From JBAVQS01 sp049694275 (lineage in GTDB: Bacteria > Chloroflexota > Anaerolineae > UBA4142 > SHND01): 10,203 nucleotides of DNA. The DNA lies in assembly GCA_049694275.1 (NCBI GenBank), contig JBAVQS010000098.1, forward strand, positions 1 through 10,203. The letters run 5' to 3'. The position numbers were made by a program, and so were the translations under genes. Below, piece by piece: positions 1 to 7,221 of this stretch. Within the stretch, counting starts at the first letter, position 1. The number at the start of each line of letters is the position of its first letter. The notes beneath the pieces were generated by a model. It worked only from the letters and a program-made list of their open reading frames with translations. It was not told the origin of the DNA and did no database searches.

Positions 1-209
1 GGGTATCCGGTGGGATGTACCAAGGTCCAGCCCCACGCCGCAAACTGGAACTCGCCGCTGTCGCCGGGGAGGACGCCGGGCGCGAGGGTGCGCAGATAGA
101 GCAGGAATGCGCTAACGACCGCGAACATAAACAAGAGCCCCCGGTCGCGCACTTGCGCAAGGGTCGTCACGATTGAGCGATTGCCGTTCTCTGGTGTGGA
201 AGACTTCAT
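1..209 (-). CDS. DUF2723-family membrane glycosyltransferase, N-terminal fragment (cut by window edge)
   Basis: Only the first 69 codons are in the window. The ATG at 209-207 lies 7 nt past the stop of the preceding glycosyltransferase, so the two genes are probably co-transcribed. A GTG at 170 is an alternative in-frame start, but neither has a strong Shine-Dalgarno. The visible protein has a short cytoplasmic N-terminus, a first membrane helix (about residues 25-40, LLFMFAVVSAFLLYLRTLA), then the PGDSGE motif at 48-53 and HPTGY at 65-69. In DUF2723 (GT-C type, protein O-mannosyltransferase-like) proteins the acidic DSGE motif sits in the first extracytoplasmic loop and is the presumed catalytic/metal site, followed by an HPxGYPL motif. 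The fragment matches the N-terminus of the glycosyltransferase at 3728-6055 nearly motif for motif, so it is a paralog. Presumed role: transfer of a sugar from a polyprenyl-phosphate carrier outside the membrane. Acceptor unknown. Confidence 0.85.
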   Translation of the reverse strand, partial: MKSSTPENGNRSIVTTLAQVRDRGLLFMFAVVSAFLLYLRTLAPGVLPGDSGEFQFAAWGWTLVHPTGY

Positions 210-216
210 CGGCTTG

Positions 217-2970
217 TTATTGGGCTCCACCTGTCAGATCGACTCGCACCCAATCGAGCGCGGCTCCCAGCGGTCGCGTGTCGGTGTTGTGCCCGACGCT
301 CAATAGGCTTGGCCCTTCGCCGGTGGCCTCCAGCCCGCCCGGCTTGCCGGTGACGACGATGAAGGCCTGCGTATGCCCCTGGGTCCCGCGCAGGTCGGTC
401 AGCCCGAGCGAGACGAGCGCGCCCGCTGAGCCATCGCGCAGCATCGTCGCCCCCTCTTCCTGTACGGCGCCGGCGACGATGACCCTCGGCGGCAGCTTTT
501 TGATGAAATCGGTCAGCGCCCGTGATTCCACAATGCTCTCGCCCCCCGTATCAAAGTTTTTGACGTCGAGCACCGCGCCCGATTTTGGATCGATCACGGC
601 GATATTATACCCGCGCTTGAGCGGCGAGACCTCGCGGCCGGCCACCTTGATTGACCCAAACTCGCTCGTGCTCTGGACCGCAATGTCCACCGGGCTGCTC
701 ACCCCGGTCTGCCCGATGGCGAAATTGGCGGGGAGCGCCTCGCTCGGTTTCACGATATAGGTGAATTGCAGCGTGAGCTCGTTCAGTCCGGGATGGAGCA
801 GGTTGTGGTCCAGCTTGACCGGGTACTCGTTCCATCCCGATTTGAGCGGAATCGAGCTGGCGACCTGCCCATTGACGCGGAGGGTCATGGACTGGGTGTG
901 TCCCGGATAGTCAAACGGAAGCACGCGCAAGATCACCGCACAGTCGCAAACCGTGCGGAGCGGGATGAACAGGCGCGCGTTTTGCTGCGTCGCCCAGTTC
1001 GCCGTTGCCCCTCCGATGGTGTCGTCCGCGGTCCAGCCGTCTCCTTGATAAAGGTGCGCTCCCGCCGCGCCGAAATCAATCTCTAGTCGGTCAGGCATCG
1101 GCGGCTGGTTGATCTTGTAGGCGATAGTCCCGTTTTGGTCATAGACCTTGTCGCCCAGCGGGAGGACCTGCTGCAGATATTCCGCCACGCGGTCGTGTGT
1201 ATCGCTGTAAGGCACGCGCCCCGGGACCGGCGTGTTGACGACGAGATAGCGGATGTCGAAAAAGCGAACAAAATCCCCTGCGACTTTGCGGTCGGCGCTG
1301 ACGGTCTCGGGACTCACCTCCTTGTAGGTTTCCAGCGCGATCAGTGAGTTCAAGATGGGCGCACGCTGGAAATAATCGAACAGGGACGGCGGGTTGCGCT
1401 GGATCTGCCCGGTCAGCAGGAATTTGTTGCTGACGGCCTGATAGTACTGGGTGCGCGTGTCTTCAGCGCCGACCTGTCCAAAAGAGTTGCGCCAACCGAG
1501 CGGGATTGAAAGCACCGTAAAGTCCCCCGGGTCGCGGCCAATCTGCTGATAAATGTCCGGCACGCGTGCATCGGTCAACGGCAGGGGGAGGGCCAAGTGC
1601 TCGAAAAGCAGGACCGCTGAGATCAGACCGGAGAGGGCGGCAAGTGCGTAATTTTGAATTTTGAATTTTGAATTACGAATTGCCATATAGGCGCGGCTCA
1701 GTATCCACCATGTCGCATAGGCAACGAGCACCGCCAGCCCGATGGTGACCAGAATACTGTAGCGGTTGGGGACGCGATTCTCTTTGATGAGGGGGATATA
1801 GTGCAGGATGAGAAACGGGAGGGGAATGGTGGTCGAGAGCCCGTCGAGATCGAATTCGGATTGTCCGTTAATGTGCAGGAGTGGGCCGAGCGCTAGGATG
1901 GCAAACCCGATGACGATGGCGAGCCACATCTTGTTCCGCCGCGCAAAGCGCAGGAACCCAATCAACGCCAGCAGCGCGGTGGCATATCCGACGAAATAGG
2001 TATTGACATCGCTAAACCGCGCGGCCCCCTGCCGCACCTGGTCCAATTCCGTCTCCCAAAAGCGATTGAGCGGGTTCAGGCTCGTCGGCGTGAAAAATCC
2101 GTTCAGGTCCACCAGCAGCTTTTCCGCGTGCCCCCATCCGGGCAATGCATAGCCACTGAACAGGATTTCGTTCAGAGTGGGCAGGAGGAGTGGGCCGAAC
2201 AGCACCGCCGCCGTCGCTGCTGCTACGCCGATTCGCGCTAGCGCTCCGCGATTCAACAACCGCCATTCAAAAACCAGAATGACCGCTGAGAGGAGGGCAA
2301 CCAGGACACCGTCGGTCGTCTCGGTATAGAGCGCGAGTGCCGCAAATAGCCCGGCGAGGATGGCGTTCTTCCACCGGGGTTCCAGGAGCGTTTTAAAGAA
2401 AAAGAGGAGATAAAAGGGCAGCCACTCGCTGGCGACAATGTTATAGTGGCCCAGCGAAACATAGACGAAGCGGTTCGACGTCAGGGCAAAGACAATGCCG
2501 GCGACGAATGCGGCTAGTGTCTGCAGCGTTTGATTCGCCGCCAAATCCCCCAGGCGCTCGCCATATTTCTCCGTCCAGATGCGAAGCGAGACGCGCAAGA
2601 GATACGACACAAACAGATACATCCCGAACCCGGCGACGATGAACGAGAACAGCACGGTCGCGTTGACCGCGGGGATCAAGCCGGCGGTGAGCTGGAGCGG
2701 CAGCGCCAGCATCACATGGAGCAATGTATACGCATAGAGGACGAGCGACGCGCCGAGCGGATAGAACAGATATTGCGTAGAAAAGGGATTGATGCCCCGG
2801 TCGAGGAGCGCATACTTGAACCACCAATTGTTCCAGACATACCCGTATTCGTCCATCGACCAGGTGGCCGTGCCGGGGACATGGTCTCCCATCTGCATGA
2901 CGAGCGGATAGGTGGTCAGTGCCGTCAGGACGGCAAACAAGACCAGTACAAGGAGGTTACGACGGTTCAT
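217..2970 (-). CDS. GT-C fold membrane glycosyltransferase with beta-sandwich and ILEI/FAM3-like C-terminal domains
   Basis: A 917-residue membrane protein, not recognised as a named gene. Residues 1-465 are the polytopic part: a first helix at about 5-25, then an acidic loop with D40-E41 in SMDEYGYVWNNWW, the arrangement of GT-C glycosyltransferases that place a catalytic acid in the first outer loop. Many further hydrophobic segments follow, the last at about 443-462. Residues 465-625 are soluble. Residues about 625-745 look like a beta-sandwich (GDGW, a Leu-rich strand, RVNGQVASS, GWNEYPV) of the kind attached to large Chloroflexota glycosyltransferases. Residues about 766-893 resemble the ILEI/FAM3 domain (separate entry). 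The ATG at 2970 overlaps the TGA of the upstream nucleotidyltransferase as ATGA, so translation is probably coupled; the nearest Shine-Dalgarno-like GGAG is 12 nt away and weak. A heptanucleotide repeat adds IRNSKFKIQN at about residues 430-440, in a loop between two helices. Family-level function is fairly sure; sugar donor and acceptor are unknown. Confidence 0.85.
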   Translation of the reverse strand: MNRRNLLVLVLFAVLTALTTYPLVMQMGDHVPGTATWSMDEYGYVWNNWWFKYALLDRGINPFSTQYLFYPLGASLVLYAYTLLHVMLALPLQLTAGLIPAVNATVLFSFIVAGFGMYLFVSYLLRVSLRIWTEKYGERLGDLAANQTLQTLAAFVAGIVFALTSNRFVYVSLGHYNIVASEWLPFYLLFFFKTLLEPRWKNAILAGLFAALALYTETTDGVLVALLSAVILVFEWRLLNRGALARIGVAAATAAVLFGPLLLPTLNEILFSGYALPGWGHAEKLLVDLNGFFTPTSLNPLNRFWETELDQVRQGAARFSDVNTYFVGYATALLALIGFLRFARRNKMWLAIVIGFAILALGPLLHINGQSEFDLDGLSTTIPLPFLILHYIPLIKENRVPNRYSILVTIGLAVLVAYATWWILSRAYMAIRNSKFKIQNYALAALSGLISAVLLFEHLALPLPLTDARVPDIYQQIGRDPGDFTVLSIPLGWRNSFGQVGAEDTRTQYYQAVSNKFLLTGQIQRNPPSLFDYFQRAPILNSLIALETYKEVSPETVSADRKVAGDFVRFFDIRYLVVNTPVPGRVPYSDTHDRVAEYLQQVLPLGDKVYDQNGTIAYKINQPPMPDRLEIDFGAAGAHLYQGDGWTADDTIGGATANWATQQNARLFIPLRTVCDCAVILRVLPFDYPGHTQSMTLRVNGQVASSIPLKSGWNEYPVKLDHNLLHPGLNELTLQFTYIVKPSEALPANFAIGQTGVSSPVDIAVQSTSEFGSIKVAGREVSPLKRGYNIAVIDPKSGAVLDVKNFDTGGESIVESRALTDFIKKLPPRVIVAGAVQEEGATMLRDGSAGALVSLGLTDLRGTQGHTQAFIVVTGKPGGLEATGEGPSLLSVGHNTDTRPLGAALDWVRVDLTGGAQ
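292..675 (-). other. ILEI/FAM3-like domain encoded at the 3' end of the glycosyltransferase gene
   Basis: Residues about 766-893 of the 917-residue glycosyltransferase. The order of elements resembles the interleukin-like EMT inducer (ILEI/FAM3) domain: GYNIAVIDPKSGAVLDVKNF, then a short helix with ALTDFIKKLP, then a strand PPRVIVAGAVQEEG in which an acidic pair follows a hydrophobic strand, then ALVSLGLTDL, and finally FIVVTGKPG. In eukaryotic FAM3 proteins this fold is a secreted module; the domain is also known in the GNT-I-associated stem of POMGnT1, where it binds carbohydrate. Here it would lie outside the membrane after the beta-sandwich. The assignment rests on recalled family pattern, not on a profile search. 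Confidence 0.65.
1650..1681. repeat. Heptanucleotide tandem repeat (AATTTTG, 3.6 copies) inside the glycosyltransferase gene
   Basis: On the plus strand AATTTTG occurs three times in perfect tandem (1650-1670), followed by a partial AATT and then ACGAATT. It is strikingly AT-rich against its GC-rich surroundings. Read on the coding (minus) strand, it is in frame and yields the segment IRNSKFKIQN between two hydrophobic helices. Similar short heptameric repeats are dispersed in cyanobacterial and other environmental genomes. Confidence 0.9.
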
Positions 2971-3647
2971 GGCGTAGGCTGGCTCCGGTTGGATGCGTGT
3001 GTGTCACTGCAAGGGAGGGTTCCGACGTCGAGTGTCAGTTGCTTGACGCGTTGCGCCAGTCGCCCGACTTGAGGGTCCATGCTCTGCGCGGCATCGGCAA
3101 GCTGCTGGACCTGGTTGCAAAGCGGCGCCTCGGGCAGTTCGAGACCTAGCCGGTCATACGCTCGCTGAATGGCGCTTGCCATCTGTTCCGGCCGGTCGCG
3201 CAGGTAGGATTTGAGCGCCAGGATTGCATTGGACAGGGCGCTCTCGGCGAGTGACCAGACGGAGCCGCGTACTTCCGGATTATCCAGGTCATAGTTCGCG
3301 TCGCGCTGGACCGACTCGGCAAAGATTTCGATATCTGCGCGCCAGAACAGCGGCATGTCCTCGAATCGCGCAAAAAAGAGGCGATGCTTGCCCGAGCGCT
3401 GCAGGGCCGGGTCGGAACGGAGCGATTCGACGACCCCGATTCGCGAGAGGATTTCGGCCAGGTTGTCCACGCAGACGTGAAATTCCGAGTCGGGTACCTC
3501 CCATAAAATGTCGATATCGCTGTATTCGTCGGCGCGTTCCGTTGCAAGCGAGCCGCGCAAGAATGCCCGCGAGCCGGGCGCGGCGCCGCGTAGGTCGTCA
3601 AGTATCCTGTTCACCAGTTTGCTTCGGATGCGAATATCCAGGTCCAT
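2967..3647 (-). CDS. Pol-beta-superfamily nucleotidyltransferase domain protein
   Basis: A 226-residue cytoplasmic protein with the catalytic signature of the DNA polymerase beta-like nucleotidyltransferase superfamily: RGS at 31-33, then SDIDI with D44 and D46, and the probable third carboxylate D105 in RADIEIF. These three acids bind the metal ions for transfer of a nucleotide to an acceptor. The C-terminal half (about 120-226) is mostly helical, as in aminoglycoside-type nucleotidyltransferases; the last 20 residues look disordered. I chose the ATG at 3647 because GAGGA lies 7 nt upstream; a GTG at 3674 would add nine residues and has no better site. The stop overlaps the start of the next glycosyltransferase gene (ATGA), indicating co-translation. 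There is no HEPN-domain partner gene next to it, so a MNT/HEPN toxin-antitoxin role is not supported. Substrate unknown: a small molecule, a sugar or a protein (AMPylation) are all possible. Confidence 0.85.
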   Translation of the reverse strand: MDLDIRIRSKLVNRILDDLRGAAPGSRAFLRGSLATERADEYSDIDILWEVPDSEFHVCVDNLAEILSRIGVVESLRSDPALQRSGKHRLFFARFEDMPLFWRADIEIFAESVQRDANYDLDNPEVRGSVWSLAESALSNAILALKSYLRDRPEQMASAIQRAYDRLGLELPEAPLCNQVQQLADAAQSMDPQVGRLAQRVKQLTLDVGTLPCSDTHASNRSQPTP

Positions 3648-3654
3648 TTGTTCG

Positions 3655-3659
3655 TCCTC
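3655..3659 (-). promoter_or_regulatory. Ribosome binding site deciding the nucleotidyltransferase start
   Basis: GAGGA on the minus strand, 7 nt before the ATG at 3647. It favours this start over the in-frame GTG at 3674. Confidence 0.7.
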
Positions 3660-3727
3660 GAGTCGGCAAGCCACCCTGCCAGGGAAATGCCCCTGGGGAG
3701 ATTCTCTCTGATCGTAAGAGACTCGCC

Positions 3728-6055
3728 TTACTTGATGGGCGTGTCCAGTGTTACCTGGTCGCCGCCCGCGGCGAGAGGGATCCGCTGATCGGGAGTGGTA
3801 TACAGCCCGACCTTGAGTTTGTACGCCCCGTCAGGCAGGTCGTTCGGTATGTCCAGTGTATAGTCATCCTGCACCGTTTCTCCGGGGGGCCAGCGATCCG
3901 TCGGGAACAGACCATTATAGGGGGCATGGTCGGATTGAGCGCGAACAACGCCGCCGGCGTCCTCCAGGTGCACAAACATGGTATACCGCTGTTTGAGGGG
4001 TTGGGTGGTGCTCCAATAGAGCGACAGATCGAGTTTTTGTCCTCGTGCGAGCCGGGCCGGCCCCGCCGCGGTGGGGGCGTTGGATTTCAGGTTATATCCC
4101 ATCAGCGCCATGCCGTTTGTGAACTCTGCGCGCTGTGAATGGGCAATCGCGGTCGCCTCGAAATTCCCAATCCGCAGGGGGCTAAGGCTGATGCTGTGCG
4201 GATGGTCGTAATCAGTTGTGTTGGTGGTTGGATCAAACGTATACCAATTCAGTTGCGGTGTGTATAGCCCCGCGAGCATGTCCGCTGTCAACGGAATATC
4301 CCAGACATCGCGGTAATAGTCGCCCGTTTTCCAGAAATAGGTTGGATTATAGACGCTGACCGGCATCTGTTCCCAATTGCCGTGTGGCTCACCCAGAATG
4401 TCATTCCAGTCCAGCCCTGCCTTGTATTGGGCATTTATGGGGCCGGTCACTTGATAATAGATGCCGAGCCGCAGGAGCTGCCCCGGTTGCGCCGGATCGG
4501 GCGACAGATCATACCCCAGCACGCGCACGGAATCGATCAGTTGGGCATTCATGGCATAGCGCGGCTGGGGCCGGTCGAGCAGCGGCAGTCCGACCGCCTG
4601 CACGGTGCGCGGGCCGGGGGCGTTCTGGTCTTCAGGCGTGAACTGGACGTAATAGAATGGTCGCTTGAGATCATGCGCCGCGGTCAGTAGCTTTTGATAC
4701 TGGTCTCGAATCGGCGACTCGTGGACCACCAGGAGGTCCGCCCGCTGGCCCTCGACAAATTGGAGATAACGTAGCCCGGTGGCAATCTCCCAGGGCGCGA
4801 TCACGACAGCGTTCGGCGCGATCTGATCCGCGAGGACCGTGCGCGCATAGGTATCATAGGCCGTATTGCCGCTATTGTCTATATCCCGATAGTTCAGCGC
4901 GAGTGCGGCCAAGGGCAAGAGCGCGAGCAGTCCAACCGCGGCGACGCGCAGGCGGGGTCGCGGTTGGAGGTATTGCAGCAGCGCCGCCGCGCCTACCGCA
5001 AAAAACAGCGCGAGGATCAGGTAGGCGCCGCTAAAATAATAGCGCGTGGACTGTGCGCGCAGGGTGACCGAGATGGCCGTAATGCCCGCAGCGATGGTGA
5101 AAAGGATGACCGCCAACCGCCGGTCGCGCTTCCAGAGGAACATGATGCCTGCTGCTGCAAATGCCAGGATAATCGGATTGAACTGCTGGAGTAGAAGGCT
5201 GCCGCTGTTGCCGATGCGCGCCAGGATCGAATCGCCACTAGAACTGTCTGCAAATCCCAGCTTGTTCCGATTATCAAACCCGGTGACGAGATTGAAAAAC
5301 CCAGAGACAGAGTGGTTATAATAGGCGCTCACCGTGCCTTTGAGATAGGCGTCGGCGCGGTGATACAGTTCCCAGTCTGCCGGGGATTGATCGGCCAGGA
5401 GCTGCGAGGCGCGGATGGGAATATAGGCGTAGAGCAACAGCGGGATCAAAACCAGCAGGGCCGCGAGGATGAACCGGCGGCGATTCAGATACCGGCGCAT
5501 GAACCAGATGAGCACAAGGAACCCAAACGCGGCAAACGCCGAGACGCGATGGTTATCGAGCGCCAGCCCGAACGAGAGCGCCATCAGGTAGAGATCGCGT
5601 GGCTGTTGGTCCTGATACCAGCGCACTGCAAAATAAAAGGTAAGCGAGAGGAGCAGGGTGTTGAGCGCATACACTTCGGCCTCAACCGCCGAGGCCCATA
5701 GCGTCGGCGCGACGGCCATGAGCGCGGCCGCGACCGCCGCGGCGATGCGCGACTGTGAGACCCGATAGGCCAGCAGGTAGATGACGCCGACGGCAAGTGC
5801 GGCGGACGTCGCCGAAACGAGGTTGACCCGCCAGGCCGGATTGCCAATGGGCAAGAGGGTGAATACCTTGCCGATCAATAGATAAAGCGGATAGCCGGTC
5901 GAGTGCGCCACGCCCAGGATGTTGGACATGTATTGCCACTCGCCGCTATCACCGTCGAGCACGCCGGGGGCCAGGGTGCGCAGATAGAGGAAAAACGCGG
6001 TCAGCGTGAGGATGAAGGCGCTCACGCGATTGGAGTATTTTCTGTTCCAGGTCAC
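3728..6055 (-). CDS. DUF2723-family membrane glycosyltransferase (GT-C type) with beta-sandwich tail
   Basis: A 775-residue polytopic membrane protein. After a first helix (about 11-27) comes the DUF2723 hallmark GDSGEW (D36, E39 presumed catalytic/metal acids in the outer loop), then HSTGYPLY at 51-58, EAEVYALN at 125-132 and DNHR at 167-170. These are the conserved positions of this O-mannosyltransferase-like family, which moves a sugar from a polyprenyl-phosphate donor to an acceptor on the outer face. Hydrophobic helices continue to about residue 390. The soluble C-terminus holds two beta-sandwich stretches: about 520-590 with LGYDL and PGQLLRLGIYYQ, and about 645-775 with MGYNL, YTMFVHLEDAGG, FPTDRWPPGE, LPDGAYKLKVGLY. 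Such tails recur in Chloroflexota glycosyltransferases. The start is GTG, 10 nt past the TAG of the lipoprotein gene, with AGG about 8-10 nt upstream, so it is in that operon. An 80-nt gap separates it from the nucleotidyltransferase downstream. It is a paralog of the fragment at 1-209. Substrates are not readable. Confidence 0.88.
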   Translation of the reverse strand: MTWNRKYSNRVSAFILTLTAFFLYLRTLAPGVLDGDSGEWQYMSNILGVAHSTGYPLYLLIGKVFTLLPIGNPAWRVNLVSATSAALAVGVIYLLAYRVSQSRIAAAVAAALMAVAPTLWASAVEAEVYALNTLLLSLTFYFAVRWYQDQQPRDLYLMALSFGLALDNHRVSAFAAFGFLVLIWFMRRYLNRRRFILAALLVLIPLLLYAYIPIRASQLLADQSPADWELYHRADAYLKGTVSAYYNHSVSGFFNLVTGFDNRNKLGFADSSSGDSILARIGNSGSLLLQQFNPIILAFAAAGIMFLWKRDRRLAVILFTIAAGITAISVTLRAQSTRYYFSGAYLILALFFAVGAAALLQYLQPRPRLRVAAVGLLALLPLAALALNYRDIDNSGNTAYDTYARTVLADQIAPNAVVIAPWEIATGLRYLQFVEGQRADLLVVHESPIRDQYQKLLTAAHDLKRPFYYVQFTPEDQNAPGPRTVQAVGLPLLDRPQPRYAMNAQLIDSVRVLGYDLSPDPAQPGQLLRLGIYYQVTGPINAQYKAGLDWNDILGEPHGNWEQMPVSVYNPTYFWKTGDYYRDVWDIPLTADMLAGLYTPQLNWYTFDPTTNTTDYDHPHSISLSPLRIGNFEATAIAHSQRAEFTNGMALMGYNLKSNAPTAAGPARLARGQKLDLSLYWSTTQPLKQRYTMFVHLEDAGGVVRAQSDHAPYNGLFPTDRWPPGETVQDDYTLDIPNDLPDGAYKLKVGLYTTPDQRIPLAAGGDQVTLDTPIK

Positions 6056-6065
6056 AAGCTGCGAC

Positions 6066-7160
6066 CTATTTTACCCACAACGGGTCCCAATCGTCGGACT
6101 GGTGATTGCTGATGATATGCGGATTGGTCATGCGAAAGTCAAAGCCATCGTCCGGGCCGACGTCAACGACATAGATTTGCTTGAGCCCGCTTCCCCCTCC
6201 CCAAAACGCGACCTGCGCCCCGTTCGGACTGAATGAGGGATGCCCGGCGTCCGCCCCGGCGCAGAAATCACCCTGGTCGGTCAGGCGTCGAATGGTCGGG
6301 TTCTGCCCCGGCGTCCCCTTGAACAGGTTCATGCTCCGAATACAGCCTACTCCGGATTCATGATTCGAGACAAAGGCAATATAATTGCCGCCCGGCGACC
6401 AGACGGGGTCCTTGGCTTGAAAACCCTTGTTGGAAATCCATTCCCCATGACTAATGTCGTCGTTTGAGTTGATTAGCCGGGCATCCAACACAGTGTCCAG
6501 AATGTACAGGCTACAAGTGCTATAGCTGCCATAGCAGGCGCGTTCCCCCAGGACTACCCGCTGACTATCGGGTGAAAAGCCCTCGCGCCCCTGGAGTGAA
6601 ATGTAGAGCGCCTGGGCTGATTTCTGTTCCAGTTTTTGGACGCCGCTGCCATCCGGGTTCATCACATAAAAGGAAAAAGAGTTCGGATAAAAGCCGCCGT
6701 CCCGGCTGCTCTTGAACATGATCTTGCCGCGTAGCGCGCCCTGGCTGGCCTGCGGCGCGGCCGGAGGCGGCGGTGGGCGTGGGGCCACGACAACCGGCGG
6801 TGGCGTGTTGGTGATGGTAGGTGTATCGGTGGGAAGCGGTGTATTGGTCGGCGTGGGCGTCGGCGGCGGAACCAGCGGCGTTCCATTATAGATAATTGTC
6901 GCGCCTGGCGTCGTGCCGTAAATGGTCAAGACCTGGCTGGTCGGGTCGTATTGGGCGACAAAGACCATGCCCAGCGCGTTCGGTGTGGAGGAGGACGAAG
7001 GGAGCGCCGTACTGCTTGGCGCGGGGGTGTTCGTAGGGATTGCGTTGGTAGCCGTTGTGTTCGTTGGAGTGGTCGCCGGTTGCGGAGGAGTCGGCGTGGT
7101 CGTGCAGCCTGCTGCAAATAGAACAACAAGCGCCAAGAGGATCAGGGAAAAAGGTTTCAT
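6066..7160 (-). CDS. Lipoprotein with Thr/Pro-rich linkers and TolB/PD40-type beta-propeller repeats
   Basis: A 364-residue secreted lipoprotein. The signal peptide is followed by the lipobox AAGC with Cys19 as the lipidated residue (Ala at -3 is less usual than Leu). Residues 20-60 form a Thr/Pro/Asn/Ser-rich linker. A small structured stretch (about 62-97, MVFVAQYDPTSQVLTIYGTT) is followed by a second Thr/Pro linker with a poly-Pro run (about 98-135). Residues 145-364 carry PD40/TolB-like propeller repeats: YVMNPDGSG, GFSPDSQRVV at about 194, VWSPGGNYIAFVS at about 253, FSPNGAQVAFW at about 310, and a final DWDPLWVK. This makes only about four blades, fewer than a full TolB propeller. Four cysteines (209, 216, 273, 300) could form disulfides in an exported protein. 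Such propellers bind proteins or glycans at the cell surface; no catalytic site is visible. The start is ATG with AAGGTG 5 nt upstream. It is the first gene downstream of the promoter region at 7161-7250, and the membrane glycosyltransferase follows after 10 nt. Confidence 0.85.
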   Translation of the reverse strand: MKPFSLILLALVVLFAAGCTTTPTPPQPATTPTNTTATNAIPTNTPAPSSTALPSSSSTPNALGMVFVAQYDPTSQVLTIYGTTPGATIIYNGTPLVPPPTPTPTNTPLPTDTPTITNTPPPVVVAPRPPPPPAAPQASQGALRGKIMFKSSRDGGFYPNSFSFYVMNPDGSGVQKLEQKSAQALYISLQGREGFSPDSQRVVLGERACYGSYSTCSLYILDTVLDARLINSNDDISHGEWISNKGFQAKDPVWSPGGNYIAFVSNHESGVGCIRSMNLFKGTPGQNPTIRRLTDQGDFCAGADAGHPSFSPNGAQVAFWGGGSGLKQIYVVDVGPDDGFDFRMTNPHIISNHQSDDWDPLWVK

Positions 7161-7165
7161 GCAAG

Positions 7166-7171
7166 CACCTT
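7166..7171 (-). promoter_or_regulatory. Ribosome binding site of the lipoprotein gene
   Basis: AAGGTG on the minus strand, 5 nt before the ATG at 7160. It supports that start over the out-of-frame ATG 4 nt upstream. Confidence 0.7.
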
Positions 7172-7174
7172 GCT

Positions 7175-7203
7175 ATTTTATATCGCTAATATTGGCCGGT
7201 CAA
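7175..7203 (-). promoter_or_regulatory. Second sigma70-like promoter candidate (P2) for the lipoprotein operon
   Basis: On the minus strand TTGACC (7203-7198) and TAAAAT (7180-7175) are separated by 17 nt, each one base from consensus. Transcription would begin near 7168, inside the Shine-Dalgarno, leaving almost no leader; for this reason the upstream promoter is the better candidate. Confidence 0.4.
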
Positions 7204-7221
7204 GAAACACACAACACCGCG

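Noticed and set aside
1650..1681. CRISPR or insertion-sequence remnant
   Set aside because: The units are 7 nt with no spacers, and there are no transposase fragments or terminal inverted repeats around.
2530..3072. 180-codon open frame on the plus strand
   Set aside because: It is antisense to the membrane helices of the glycosyltransferase; its charged composition is that expected from complementing hydrophobic codons.
2967..3647. MNT/HEPN toxin-antitoxin system
   Set aside because: The nucleotidyltransferase has the catalytic motif, but no neighbouring small gene with a HEPN RX4-6H motif exists; both neighbours are large membrane glycosyltransferases.
3679..3696. 6-bp hairpin (CCAGGG/CCCTGG) between the DUF2723 gene and the nucleotidyltransferase as a terminator
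   Set aside because: The stem is short, the loop is 6 nt, and no U-run follows on the minus strand. The 80-nt gap may hold a weak processing site but nothing I can support.
3224..4138. 304-codon open frame on the plus strand
   Set aside because: It lies antisense across the nucleotidyltransferase and the end of a glycosyltransferase, is Arg-rich without recognisable motifs, and has no ribosome binding site of note. It is a shadow of GC-rich coding DNA.
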